Assembly (NCBI GenBank): GCA_045807745.1
Contig: JBJMGT010000035.1
Span: forward strand, 183,625-247,624
Length of the DNA: 64,000 nucleotides
Source: QHXQ01 sp045807745
Lineage (GTDB): Bacteria; Acidobacteriota; Blastocatellia; Pyrinomonadales; Pyrinomonadaceae
Direction: 5' to 3'
The position numbers were made by a program, and so were the translations under genes. Numbering within the stretch: the first letter of the stretch is position 1; the number at the start of each line of letters is the position of its first letter. Positions 26,477 through 36,034 of the stretch are shown here, one piece after another. The notes under the pieces were generated by a model. That model worked only from the letters and a program-made list of their open reading frames with translations, was not told the DNA's origin and did no database searches.

Positions 26477-27727
26477 TTACTGATCACTCGTTGGCGGCGG
26501 CGTAGACGACGTGGTTGGCGTCGTTGTCGTCGTCGCTGGCGGCGGCGTCTGATCGCGGCGCTTCAGCTTGGGCGCTTCCTGTTTCTGATCCGTCGGCTGT
26601 TCCGTGCCGGTTGCACTCGGATCGTCCGGCGTTGGCTGGCGACGCTTCAAGGTCGGCCGCTTCGGCTGCCCGCTGTCGTCGGCCAAGTTACCGACGGTGG
26701 AAACTTTCGAGTTCGACAATCTGAGCAAACGCGCCTTCACGCGTTGGAACTCGGACGTGCTCAGCACGTACTCCTCACGTTCGGGGAAGCGCGCAACGAG
26801 CGCCCGCGCCGCCTCCATGCGATCAACCGACTGCGGGTGGGTCGAGAAAGCTTTCGAGAGGAAGCCGGGCTTCTTCTTGTTCTGCGACGCAAGCTTCTCG
26901 AACATCGTGGACATCGCGTTTGGGTCATAACCGGCGGCGTACATGTACTGCACGCCCAGCCTGTCCGCCTCGCTCTCTGCGCCGCGACTGAATTTCAGGA
27001 AGACGGCGAGGAGGCCGAAGCCGGCCAAGTTCTGGTAGATCATCCCGGTGATGCCGCCGGTGAAGATCGAGCCGACCATCGCCAGCCCTTCAATCCACTG
27101 ACCCTTGCGCATGTTCTCGACGGCGTGCCGCGCGGCGACGTGTGCGATCTCGTGCGCCATCACGCCCGCCACTTCCGCTTCGTTGTCGGCGGCAAGGAGC
27201 AGACCTTTGTTCACGTAGAAGAAGCCGCCCGGCAAGGCGAAAGCGTTGACTTCGTCGGAATCAATGACCTTGATGGTGAAGGGCACTTTGGAATCCGAAT
27301 GGAGGACGATGTTCTGCCCAACGCGGTTGACATACTCCGTGATGACCGGGTCATCCACGAACTTGGCCTCGCGATCAACTTCGGCCGCCAACTGCCGACC
27401 CAACGCGACCTCTTTTTCCAGCGAGCCGCCGCCCGTAAAAATGCCGATGCCTTTGTTGATATCGCGCTTGCCGATCATGCTCGGGTCTTCGTTGACCGAG
27501 AGCGGGCGCTTAGGCTCGTTGTTGGCCGGGGCCGGGGCGGTCGTCGCGGCCGTCTGGTCAGTCGTTTTCTGATCCTTCGAGGCTTTCTTGTCGTTCTTGT
27601 CCGACGCGGTCTGGGTGGTGGTGGGCTGTGTCTGCTGCTCCGGGCGCGGCGCGGCGGCGACCATGCCGCCGAACAGGCTCAGGCCGAGCGCCGTCGCTGT
27701 TAGCTTGCGTGCAAATTGGCTGAACAT
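26477..27727 (-). CDS. M48 family zinc metalloprotease, exported
   Basis: 416 aa from ATG 27727, chosen because it begins a signal peptide (MFSQFARKLTATALGLSLFG); an in-frame ATG at 27820 adds 31 residues lacking one. The peptidase core has HEIAHVAARH (HExxH zinc site), and ESEADRLGVQYMYAAGYDP supplies the third zinc ligand Glu. STHPQSVDRM is the typical late motif. A Pro/Thr/Gln-rich tail follows from about 340. It likely acts in periplasmic protein quality control, like BepA/YcaL-type enzymes. The N-terminal linker is also low complexity. Confidence 0.9.
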   Translation of the reverse strand: MFSQFARKLTATALGLSLFGGMVAAAPRPEQQTQPTTTQTASDKNDKKASKDQKTTDQTAATTAPAPANNEPKRPLSVNEDPSMIGKRDINKGIGIFTGGGSLEKEVALGRQLAAEVDREAKFVDDPVITEYVNRVGQNIVLHSDSKVPFTIKVIDSDEVNAFALPGGFFYVNKGLLLAADNEAEVAGVMAHEIAHVAARHAVENMRKGQWIEGLAMVGSIFTGGITGMIYQNLAGFGLLAVFLKFSRGAESEADRLGVQYMYAAGYDPNAMSTMFEKLASQNKKKPGFLSKAFSTHPQSVDRMEAARALVARFPEREEYVLSTSEFQRVKARLLRLSNSKVSTVGNLADDSGQPKRPTLKRRQPTPDDPSATGTEQPTDQKQEAPKLKRRDQTPPPATTTTTPTTSSTPPPTSDQ

Positions 27728-28134
27728 CTTGGAATCTCCGATAACTGCTTGCGAACTCTGGTTGCCGCCGGGGAGAGCGGAGGAGTTTCTGTCGCCTGGC
27801 TCCCGGTTTGACCCGCTCAACGCCTGTCCGTCGGGGCAGGCGGCTCGAAATCTTACGTCTTTGTCTCTCAGGGCGCGACCGCCGCAAAACGTTTAAGTCC
27901 GGCGCGTGGGGCGCGGAAGCGGCCTACTTGCGTTGCGGGCGCGTAACTCTTTGATGCAGCAAGGCGCGTTAGCGTTTGCGCCGCCCGCGTGCAAAAATCT
28001 ATCGGGCCGGTCGGTCTGGAGGAGGCTTGCGAGCGCTCAGGGTCGTCTTAAACGTTCGATCAACGCCATTATAACAGCGCGCCCGTAAAAGTATAGTTGT
28101 TAAAAGTATAGTCATTGCGTCCGAGCGCGCCCGC
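27728..28134. other. Divergent spacer between M48 protease and giant P-loop gene
   Basis: No gene recognised. The right end holds a 12-bp direct repeat (TAAAAGTATAGT at 28086-28097 and 28101-28112). Short open frames here are GC-rich shadows. Confidence 0.4.
28086..28112 (+). promoter_or_regulatory. Tandem TAAAAGTATAGT direct repeat, promoter or operator candidate
   Basis: The 12-bp sequence TAAAAGTATAGT occurs twice, 15 bp apart start to start, in an otherwise GC-rich spacer. Each copy contains TATAGT, a fair -10 box. They lie 23 bp before GTG 28135 and 107 bp before ATG 28219 of the large gene. Confidence 0.4.
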
Positions 28135-28218
28135 GTGCTAGATTCAGAAGTGGCCCCACCCACCCCGCGCCGTGACGGGCCTCACGGCCGCTGTCAGCCT
28201 TTATTCCATCCGCCCGAC

Positions 28219-31200
28219 ATGAAACGTTCGCAGGATAAGATCAAGGACTACGTCGAGCCACAAGCTTTCGACGAGGTGCGGGACTTTGCCGCCGACCCGG
28301 CGCGCGTCGTCGCCGCTTATCGCTTTACCGACGCCACTTCAGACCTGCTCGCGCGCTGGCTCGACGCCCTCGCCGACCTGCCGCCCGGGCGCGGCGCGGC
28401 CCGCGCGCTCGCGGGCCTGCGCGGCGTCGGCAAGAGCCATCTGCTGGCCACTTTCGGTGCGCTCGTCGCCGCGCCGGAGTTGCGCCCGCGCGTGCCGGAC
28501 GCGCACGTCGCCGTCAGCGCCAAACGTCTGGCGGGCCGGCGCGCGCAGGTCGTGCGCGTTGAGCGCGGCACGCGGCCCGCGCTCGTGGAAGAACTGCGCG
28601 CCGCCTTCATCGCTGCCTTCGGGCGCGCGGCGACCGAGTGGCCGGACGACCCTGTGGCGCTCATCGCTGCTGCGGTCGAGCACGTGCATGGCGCGACACT
28701 CGTCCTCATCATCGACACGGCCTACGGGCGCGAACAACGCGTCGAGCGCGACGACGGCCCGCTCCTCAGCCAACTCGCCACGGCCGCGCAAGGCACAGAC
28801 GCCTTCGTCGCGCTCGCCTTAGACGACGACATCGCCGGGGCGGACGGCATCAACGCCGCGCTCGTGCAGACTTATCAGATCGACTATCTCGAACCGGAAC
28901 ATCTCTATCGCGTCGCCGACCTCTACCTCCTGCGCAAGCAGGCGCAGGCGCGCACGGCACTCCATGAAATCTATCTGACGCTCCGGCACACCATTCCGAA
29001 CTTCAACTGGAGCGAGCCGCGCTTCGCCGCGCTCTATCCCGTCCACCCGCTTGTCGCGGACGTGGCCGCGTCCGTCAGGCTCTACGCAACGACCTTCGCG
29101 TTCCTGCCCTTCGCCTCCGCCTCGGCCTTGCAGGCGCTCAACCGGCCCGCGCTCTCGCTCGTCCTGCTCGACGAAGTCTTCGACCGCACGGAAGCGGAGT
29201 TGCGCGCCGCCAAAGATTTGCAGGACGCCTTCGCGACCTACGACGAATTGAGCACGAACGGCGTCGCTAAATTCCCGGCCATGCAGCGCCTACAGGTGCG
29301 CCTTGTCCTGAAACTGTTGTTCGTGCTCTCGCTCGACGGGCGCGGCGCGTCGGCGCGCGACCTGTGCGCGGCACTGCTCTTTCACGACGAGTCTGCACCG
29401 CTCGCCGCTGTGCAACGGATCGACGCGATGCTGCAACACCTCGCCGCGCTCGCGCCGGCCGACGGCTTGAGTGCGCGCGCTGAACAGGATGAGCTGCGCT
29501 ATCGTTTCCGCATCGGCGCGGCGCGCGAGTTCGACGAGGCGCTCGCCGCCGCCGTCAAACGCCTGCCGGCCGACGATGCGGTCACCCTCGGCAAACTCCT
29601 ACGCAGCTTCGCCCACGCACGCTTCAACGACTGGCCTGCCAGCGCGGATGAGTCAGAGACCAACGCCAGCCTGCACGCCAACTGGCGCGGCACGAGCCGG
29701 CGCGGCCGGTTCAAGCTGCACGTAGACGCAGCCGCCAGTTCTATCGTTGCACCTGCACCGGTGGCAGCAACACATTACGAGTGGGGGTTAAGCGTGCTTG
29801 CGCCTGATGCGGACGGATTACCCGCCGCATTGGTTGATAAGCAAACGCGGCCGACTAACGCGGACGACTCGCAACAGCCGATCTCGCTCGTCTGGCAACC
29901 AGCTCGCATGACCGGCGATGACGCGGTCGTGCTGCGCCGCTTGTTGGCTTTGCGTACCGACCCGGCGCTCGGCGCGTTCGTCGAACCCGCGTTGGCGGCG
30001 CACGCCGCTTTGAGCACACAAGCCGAGCACATCTGGACGCGGCTACATCTGGACGAGGGCGTACTCACTTGCGCCGGTGCACAACTCGCTCTGCGCGAGC
30101 GCGCGCAATCCGCGCCGACGCTCAGCGCGCTGTTGGCCGCGTTGCTCGACGAACCCTTGGCCGCACGCTATCCACAGCATCCGCACTTCGCCGCCAGCCT
30201 GAATGAATCAGATTGCGCGCGCCTCGTCGAATGCATGTTCGGCACAGTGCCGGAGTCGGACGCGCAGCCGCTCATCGCACAGTTCGCTCTGCCGCTCGGC
30301 CTCGCCCGTGCGCGCGACGACGGCACGCATACGCTCGAATGCGGCGAGACCGCGCTCGCGCAATCGTGGTGTCAGACGGCGCTTACGATCGTCGAGCAGG
30401 CCGGCAAGAGCGGCGTCACGTTTGCCGCGTTGCAGTATGCGCTTGGTCGTGCGCCGTTCGGTCTGAGCGCCGCCGCACAGCATCTCGTCATCGCCGCGCT
30501 GATTGCGCAGCGCCGGCTTGAGCTTGTCACGCCGACGGGCGAGCGCTTGGGGCGCAGCGCGGCGGCCGGCGGGATTGATTGGGCGAACGTGGCAGGCGTG
30601 GCCTGCGCCGTCATCGCGCAGCACGACGTGGAAGCATTGACGGTGTGGGCACGGCAACTGACGAATAATAACGCGCTCGCCTCGCTCGCGGAGGCGGGCG
30701 CACGCGCGTCCTTGCGCGCGGCACTCGGTGCGTGGCTCGCGGACTGGCGCGCGCACGCGCTGGTCGGACGTTGCGAGCAGTTACCCGACAGCGGGTTGAC
30801 CCTGCGCGTGTGGCAGTTGGTCAAGCTTGTGCGGCGCACGTTCGGCGTCGCGGCCGAGGCGGTCGCCGCTACGCTCGCCGATACCATCTCGCTCGAAGAA
30901 GGCTTGCAGCGCGTGGCGGACGCGTTCGGCAATTCGCCGGTACAGTTCGCCGAAAGTGCGGCCGCACGTGCAGCCCTAACCGCTTACATCGCCGAGTTGG
31001 CCGAGCGCGAGCAAGTGCGCGCATACCTCGCGGGCGCGGAGCCGACCGGCGTCGAAGAGATTGAATGCGCGCGGCGCGAGTTGTTACTCTCGACCGACGA
31101 TGCACACAGTTTGTTTGACGACGGCGCATGCGCGCGCTTCGACTTACTGTGGCAGGAGTTTCACACGCGCTACGCAGCGCACTATGCGGATTTGCATGAG

Positions 31201-31833
31201 CACGCGGTCGGCGCGCGCAATGAACGAGCCGCTATCGACGAGGCGCTGCGCAGTGATGCGTGGCGCGAGTTCGAGGCGCTGGCGCAACTGCCCTTCGTCA
31301 ACCGACAGCACCGGCAGGAAGCGGACACACTGATCGCGGAATTGCGCCGTGCGCATTGCGAGTTGGATGTGCGTGCGCTGCTCGCCACGCAGCCGACCTG
31401 CGCTTGTGCGTTTCGGCTGACGCGGGCCGCGTGCCTGCTCAACGCCGCCGCCCGGCTCACAGAGATCATCAGCCGTGGGCGCGCGGCCGCACGGCGCACG
31501 CTCGCGCTCTTTCATCCACACTTCGCGCGCGCGCTCAATCTGCTCGCGCACGAAAAATCTTCCGCCACCGGCGCGCGCGCCGGTCAACTCGCCGCCGCCT
31601 TCGCGCGCGGCGAAACGCCGGCGCTGTTGGCGCGCGCAGACGTGCGCCTCATTGCGCGCGCCTTCGAGATCAGTCCGCCGCCCGAACCGCTGCACATCCC
31701 TGCGCCCGACCTCAATCACGGCGCGGTGACGCGCGCAGAGTTGCACGCGCGCATGGCCGTTTGGCTTGCAGACCTACCGCATAGTCCCGCCCTCGTCGAG
31801 GTTGCTGCTAAGATGGGCAGCGATGGCGCGTGA
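28219..31833 (+). CDS. Giant P-loop protein, DUF6079/PglY-BrxC-like
   Basis: 1204 aa from ATG 28219; an upstream in-frame GTG (28135) is possible. The N-terminus SQDKIKDYVEP leads to a Walker A (GLRGVGKSHLL) near residue 66. LVLIIDTAYG near 160 is a Walker B lacking the usual catalytic Glu after the Asp. Then come FAALYPVHPLV near 275 and a long Ala/Arg-rich helical C-terminal half. This layout resembles the large ATPases of the DUF6079 group related to BREX PglY/BrxC. No methylase (PglX), PglZ or other BREX partner is nearby. Its stop overlaps the DUF2520 gene by 11 nt. The function here is unknown. Confidence 0.55.
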   Translation: MKRSQDKIKDYVEPQAFDEVRDFAADPARVVAAYRFTDATSDLLARWLDALADLPPGRGAARALAGLRGVGKSHLLATFGALVAAPELRPRVPDAHVAVSAKRLAGRRAQVVRVERGTRPALVEELRAAFIAAFGRAATEWPDDPVALIAAAVEHVHGATLVLIIDTAYGREQRVERDDGPLLSQLATAAQGTDAFVALALDDDIAGADGINAALVQTYQIDYLEPEHLYRVADLYLLRKQAQARTALHEIYLTLRHTIPNFNWSEPRFAALYPVHPLVADVAASVRLYATTFAFLPFASASALQALNRPALSLVLLDEVFDRTEAELRAAKDLQDAFATYDELSTNGVAKFPAMQRLQVRLVLKLLFVLSLDGRGASARDLCAALLFHDESAPLAAVQRIDAMLQHLAALAPADGLSARAEQDELRYRFRIGAAREFDEALAAAVKRLPADDAVTLGKLLRSFAHARFNDWPASADESETNASLHANWRGTSRRGRFKLHVDAAASSIVAPAPVAATHYEWGLSVLAPDADGLPAALVDKQTRPTNADDSQQPISLVWQPARMTGDDAVVLRRLLALRTDPALGAFVEPALAAHAALSTQAEHIWTRLHLDEGVLTCAGAQLALRERAQSAPTLSALLAALLDEPLAARYPQHPHFAASLNESDCARLVECMFGTVPESDAQPLIAQFALPLGLARARDDGTHTLECGETALAQSWCQTALTIVEQAGKSGVTFAALQYALGRAPFGLSAAAQHLVIAALIAQRRLELVTPTGERLGRSAAAGGIDWANVAGVACAVIAQHDVEALTVWARQLTNNNALASLAEAGARASLRAALGAWLADWRAHALVGRCEQLPDSGLTLRVWQLVKLVRRTFGVAAEAVAATLADTISLEEGLQRVADAFGNSPVQFAESAAARAALTAYIAELAEREQVRAYLAGAEPTGVEEIECARRELLLSTDDAHSLFDDGACARFDLLWQEFHTRYAAHYADLHEHAVGARNERAAIDEALRSDAWREFEALAQLPFVNRQHRQEADTLIAELRRAHCELDVRALLATQPTCACAFRLTRAACLLNAAARLTEIISRGRAAARRTLALFHPHFARALNLLAHEKSSATGARAGQLAAAFARGETPALLARADVRLIARAFEISPPPEPLHIPAPDLNHGAVTRAELHARMAVWLADLPHSPALVEVAAKMGSDGA

Positions 31834-32743
31834 AGGGCAGAGGACGAGTAAGAAAAAAGCGAAGCAGTTAACGTTGGCGGTCGTCGGCGCGGGCCGACTC
31901 GGCACGGCGCTCGCGCTCGCGCTTGCCGCGCGGGGCTATCGCGTCCGCGCCGTCGTCACGCGCCGCAAACAGCACGCGCGCCGCGCTGCTAAGTTCTTCT
32001 CAGCGCCACACCCGCTCGCCTTCGCCGCCGCAGAGTTGTCTGAGTTACCTAAGACAGACCTGCTGATCATTTCGACGCCCGACGATCAGATCGCAGCGAC
32101 CGCCGCCCGACTCGCCGCTTTAGCTGACACGCGCCAACTCGCGCCCGTCGCGCTGCACACAAGCGGGGCACTTAACTCAGACGCGCTCGCCGCCTTGCGC
32201 GCCGCCGGTCTCGCCGTCGGCTCACTGCACCCGCTCGTCTCCATCAGCGATGCGCGGGCGGGCGCGGCCGATCTGCGCGGCGCTTTTTACTGCGTCGAAG
32301 GCGACAGGGCGGCCGTCCGCGCCGCACGCCGCATGGTGCGCGCGCTTGCGGGGCATAGCTTCTCGATCAAAGCAGAGGACAAGGCGCTCTATCACGCGGC
32401 GGCCGTGCTCGCATCGGGGCACACGGTCGCGCTCTTCGATCTCGCCGCGGAGCTACTCGCGCGTTGTGGCGTCGCGCCGACGGCCGCGCGCCGCGCGCTG
32501 TTACCACTCACGCATAGCACGCTCAATAATCTACGCACGGCGCGCACGCCCGCGCAGGCGCTCACGGGGCCCTTCGCACGCGGCGACGCGCAGACCGTGC
32601 GCCGTAATCTCGCCGCGCTCGCCGCCGACCCAGTGGCGCTACGCATCTACGCGCTGCTCGGCGCACACGCGCTCCGTCTAGCCAGACAGAAGGGCGTCCC
32701 TGTCGCTGTCATTAAAGAGATCGAGGCCGTGCTCAGGCAGTAG
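31823..32743 (+). CDS. Rossmann-fold plus DUF2520 oxidoreductase-like protein
   Basis: 306 aa from ATG 31823, overlapping the previous stop by 11 nt; an in-frame upstream ATG at 31766 would lie deep in that gene. The N-terminal Rossmann motif is VVGAGRLGTALA (GxGxxG), followed by LLIISTPDDQIA and HTSGALNSDAL, then GSLHPLVSI. The C-terminal DUF2520 helical domain has YHAAAVLASGHTVALFDLA. The family resembles NADP-dependent ketopantoate reductase/pyrroline-carboxylate reductase folds; its substrate is not established. Confidence 0.85.
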   Translation: MAREGQRTSKKKAKQLTLAVVGAGRLGTALALALAARGYRVRAVVTRRKQHARRAAKFFSAPHPLAFAAAELSELPKTDLLIISTPDDQIAATAARLAALADTRQLAPVALHTSGALNSDALAALRAAGLAVGSLHPLVSISDARAGAADLRGAFYCVEGDRAAVRAARRMVRALAGHSFSIKAEDKALYHAAAVLASGHTVALFDLAAELLARCGVAPTAARRALLPLTHSTLNNLRTARTPAQALTGPFARGDAQTVRRNLAALAADPVALRIYALLGAHALRLARQKGVPVAVIKEIEAVLRQ

Positions 32744-32866
32744 CCGCGACGTTAACGCTTGCGTCCGAGCAGGTCTGCTTGCGCGTGCGCGCGGCTTGGC
32801 GTTAGAGTGAGGCGCAGACGAAGTTCCCCCACAATGCACACCTGAAAGGATGATTGAAGGGTCGCG

Positions 32867-34300
32867 ATGCAGCAGATACCGAGCGCCAGTTACACCTCGA
32901 CGCTGCGCGTGAAACTGGCGAACCGTCCGGGCACGCTTGGCGAGTTGACCACCGCCATCGGGCGCGCCGGCGGCGACATCGGCGCCATCGACATCGTCAG
33001 CGTCGCGCGCGGCACGATGACGCGTGACATCACGTTCACGGCCGGCTCAATCGAACACGTCGAAGAGATCGTCGAAGCGGTGCGCGACGTGGACGGCGTC
33101 GAAGTCGTCAACGTCTCCGACCGCACCTTTCTCATGCACCTCGGCGGCAAGATCGAAGTCACGTCGAAGATGCCTCTGAAGACGCGCGCCGATCTCTCGA
33201 TGGCCTACACGCCCGGCGTCGCGCGCGTCTGCGAAGCGATTCATCGCGACCCGGAAAAAGCTTACACGCTCACCATTAAGCGCAATATGGTCGCTGTCGT
33301 CACGGACGGAACGGCCGTGCTTGGCTTAGGCGACATAGGCCCGGCCGCCGCCATGCCCGTGATGGAAGGCAAGGCGATGCTCTTCAAAGAGTTCGCGGGC
33401 GTGGACGCTTTTCCCATCTGTCTCTCGACGAAAGACCCGGATGAGATCGTGCACACGATCAAAAACATTGCGACCGCCTTTGGCGGCATCAATCTCGAAG
33501 ACATCTCCGCGCCGCGCTGTTTCGAGATCGAAGATCGGCTGAAGGAAGAACTAGACATCCCCGTCTTTCACGACGACCAGCACGGCACGGCCGTCGTTGT
33601 GCTGGCCGCGCTCATCAACGCGTTGAAGATCGTCGGCAAGCGGATGGAGGATATAAAGGTGGTCGTGAACGGCGTGGGCGCGGCGGGCGTCGCGTGCACG
33701 AAGATCGTGATGAGCGCGGGCGTGACTAACATCGTCGGCTGCGACCAGACGGGCGCGCTCTATCGCGGGCGGCGCGAGCACATGAACTGGATCAAGGACT
33801 GGTACGCGCAGCATACAAATCCGCACAACGAGCAGGGCACGGTGCACGACGTACTGCGCGGCGCGGATGTCTTCTTCGGCTTGAGCGCGCCCGGCGTCAT
33901 CAACGCAGATGATTTGCAGCGCATGAACCCGCAGCCCATCATCTTCGCCATGGCCAACCCGACGCCAGAGATCATGCCCGAAGAGGCTGCACCTTACGTC
34001 GCCGTCATGGCCACGGGGCGTTCGGACTATCCGAATCAGATCAACAACGTGCTCTGCTTCCCCGGCATCTTCAAAGGCGCGCTTCAGTGTCGCGCCGCGC
34101 GCATCAACGAAGAGATGAAACTTGCCGCCGCCAACGCCATCGCCACCCTCATCACCGACGACGAACTCCACCCCGAATACATCATCCCCTCCGTCTTCGA
34201 CAAACGCGTCGCCGAAGCCGTCGCCCGCGCCGTCGAAGACGCCGCCTACAAAACCGGCGTCGCCCGCCGAGAGCGCGCGCAGAGTGAAGCAAGCAGTTAA
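32867..34300 (+). CDS. NAD(P)-dependent malic enzyme with N-terminal ACT domain
   Basis: 477 aa. An ACT regulatory domain (about 8-90: LRVKLANRPGTLGELTTAIG) is fused to the malic enzyme. The catalytic part shows AYTPGVARVCEAI, VVTDGTAVLGLGDIGP, FKEFAGVDAFPICL, FHDDQHGTAVV and the dinucleotide motif VVVNGVGAAGVACTKI. It decarboxylates malate to pyruvate. ACT domains usually bind amino acids, so allosteric control is likely. The C-terminal part has the expected FAMANPTPEI and SDYPNQINNVLCFPG. It stands alone in orientation after the DUF2520 gene, 123 bp away. Confidence 0.95.
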   Translation: MQQIPSASYTSTLRVKLANRPGTLGELTTAIGRAGGDIGAIDIVSVARGTMTRDITFTAGSIEHVEEIVEAVRDVDGVEVVNVSDRTFLMHLGGKIEVTSKMPLKTRADLSMAYTPGVARVCEAIHRDPEKAYTLTIKRNMVAVVTDGTAVLGLGDIGPAAAMPVMEGKAMLFKEFAGVDAFPICLSTKDPDEIVHTIKNIATAFGGINLEDISAPRCFEIEDRLKEELDIPVFHDDQHGTAVVVLAALINALKIVGKRMEDIKVVVNGVGAAGVACTKIVMSAGVTNIVGCDQTGALYRGRREHMNWIKDWYAQHTNPHNEQGTVHDVLRGADVFFGLSAPGVINADDLQRMNPQPIIFAMANPTPEIMPEEAAPYVAVMATGRSDYPNQINNVLCFPGIFKGALQCRAARINEEMKLAAANAIATLITDDELHPEYIIPSVFDKRVAEAVARAVEDAAYKTGVARRERAQSEASS

Positions 34301-34500
34301 CGCAGCTTAAGCTTTGGAACGGATACGGTCTCGCGCCTAACCTAAAAATCTCCCTCTTGCTAAGATTGTTCTTGCAAGTAAACTGGCATTAGCGTATAAG
34401 CAAAGCCTCCTAGGGTGTCCGTGGCCTCTCATTTGGGCCGTCTATCTGCCAACGTCATCTGAACGCTCTGCGAATCCTCAGACCATAGGACATGTTCACC

Positions 34501-35484
34501 ATGAAATTAATTAAATGTCTTGCACTCATGTCGGCTGTTAGCTTCCTCACAGCCTGTCCGATAGGTCCTCCGCCTACGAGGAGTTCTATACCTTCGGCGG
34601 TCAGAGATAAGGTCATCGACCACCGGGCCAAGCAGTTAGGAGACCTGGCCGACAAGTATGATTGTTCGATTGGCCTCATCACTGCTGCTGGTTGTACTGT
34701 CGATTTAACCAAGGCCAAACTCTTTCGCAACGAGTTGCTCTATGAGTCTCTGCAACTGGTAGATGCTAACTACAACGATTTCGAGAATGATCTGTTCGTC
34801 AAGCGCGCCTCGTCTAATGTGCTGATGGATGTCACCGAACTGGGCCTCTCGGCGGCCACCGGGATCACCAACGGAGAAAGGGTGAAGAACATCCTCGCCA
34901 TCTCCGCGACCGCGTTTAAGGGGGGACGGCGATCAATCGACCTGAATCTCTTCCGCGAGCAGACGACACAGGTCATCGTCCTGAAGATGCGCGCCGCGCG
35001 GGCGAGGGTGCGCCAGCGGGTTGCTCAGGGAGTGGCACTAGATGTCTCCCAATATTCCCTAGCGTCGGGGCTAGACGACTTGATGGACTATATTAACGCC
35101 GGGTCGATTAACAGCGCGCTGCTGGAACTCACCCAAGACACCGGCGCAGACGCGAAGAATGCCCGCGAGGCGGCGGCTGATCTCAAAATCACGCCCTTCC
35201 TGAACGAGGCGGAGGTGGCGAAGATTGCGAGCATCAGCGATGCCCGGGAGAAGGTGCGCGAGAACCTCTTCAGTACTGACCCGGCGACCCGGGCGAAGGG
35301 TGAGAAACAGATTAAGGTAGTCCTGACCGACCTCTATACTGCTGACGAAATAGCCAAGGCGATAACTCCAACCGAGATGTTCAACTTGCTTCAGCAGAAG
35401 ATCATTGCAGCCCGGAGGAACTCTGATGCGGAGTTGATGGATAAGATTCAGAAGGCGCTCAACAAGGCCCTAGCCGTGCAGTAG
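34501..35484 (+). CDS. Putative lipoprotein of unknown function
   Basis: 327 aa from ATG 34501 (an ATG three codons upstream also exists). The signal peptide ends in the lipobox LTAC at residue 19, so it is likely an outer- or inner-membrane lipoprotein. The rest is mainly helical, with conserved-looking KLFRNELLYESLQLVDANYN, and no domain that I recognise. Codon use is less GC-biased than the flanks. It is followed by a small hypothetical gene; together they form an accessory pocket between malic enzyme and ypdA. Confidence 0.6.
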   Translation: MKLIKCLALMSAVSFLTACPIGPPPTRSSIPSAVRDKVIDHRAKQLGDLADKYDCSIGLITAAGCTVDLTKAKLFRNELLYESLQLVDANYNDFENDLFVKRASSNVLMDVTELGLSAATGITNGERVKNILAISATAFKGGRRSIDLNLFREQTTQVIVLKMRAARARVRQRVAQGVALDVSQYSLASGLDDLMDYINAGSINSALLELTQDTGADAKNAREAAADLKITPFLNEAEVAKIASISDAREKVRENLFSTDPATRAKGEKQIKVVLTDLYTADEIAKAITPTEMFNLLQQKIIAARRNSDAELMDKIQKALNKALAVQ

Positions 35485-35511
35485 GGGCCACACATAGGCT
35501 GCTGCCCTGGA

Positions 35512-35533
35512 GGCGGCGCGTAGCCGCGCCGCC
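35512..35533 (+). terminator. GC hairpin after lipoprotein gene
   Basis: GGCGGCGCG (35512-35520) pairs with CGCGCCGCC (35525-35533) around a 4-nt loop. There is no T run, so it may only pause transcription or protect the 3' end. Confidence 0.35.
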
Positions 35534-35626
35534 CGACGTTCGATTACTCTTAACCAGTTTGTATCAGCGCGTGCCAACTAGACAGGTTTAGCGGGCACTG
35601 CTCAACCTCAGGAAAGGAAAATCCCA

Positions 35627-35980
35627 ATGGCATCGGAGATTATAGATTACCCGGCCAACGGTACGGTAGATCAGTTGTGCCTCACCTGCGGGGGCGACGA
35701 GGATGTATTCCGTGGGCCGCTGACGAAACTCGAACGAGGTCAGGATAGTACAGGTAAAAAGGGAATCAGAGCGACTTACGAGCCTGTCCCCCCTGACAAG
35801 CCATACAACAAAAAGAAGCTCTTCGCCTTCGACGTGACCAACGCGACGGCGCAGCAACAGCAGCAGATTGATGAACAACAGATGGCGCAAGGGCACGCCT
35901 TAGTGAGCAAGTTTGAAGTTTTCTTGGCGGACAAGCCGGCAACCGTGGCCATTTACCGGGAGGCAATCAAACCGCACTAA
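35627..35980 (+). CDS. Hypothetical protein
   Basis: 117 aa. It starts MASEIIDYPANGTVDQLCLT with AGGAAAGGA upstream as a ribosome binding site. The middle has a charged stretch and then a Gln-rich helix (TAQQQQQIDEQQMAQG). There is no signal peptide or membrane span and I recognise no domain. Its low GC bias matches the preceding lipoprotein gene. Confidence 0.5.
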   Translation: MASEIIDYPANGTVDQLCLTCGGDEDVFRGPLTKLERGQDSTGKKGIRATYEPVPPDKPYNKKKLFAFDVTNATAQQQQQIDEQQMAQGHALVSKFEVFLADKPATVAIYREAIKPH

Positions 35981-36034
35981 TGCGGGGCTGCCACGTCTCA
36001 TCCTTCTTCCAGTCCTCAACACTCCTCCCTGATC

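Noticed and set aside
28219..31833. A BREX defence locus
   Set aside because: Only the large ATPase-like protein is present; neighbours are metabolic and no PglX, PglZ, BrxA or BrxB was found.
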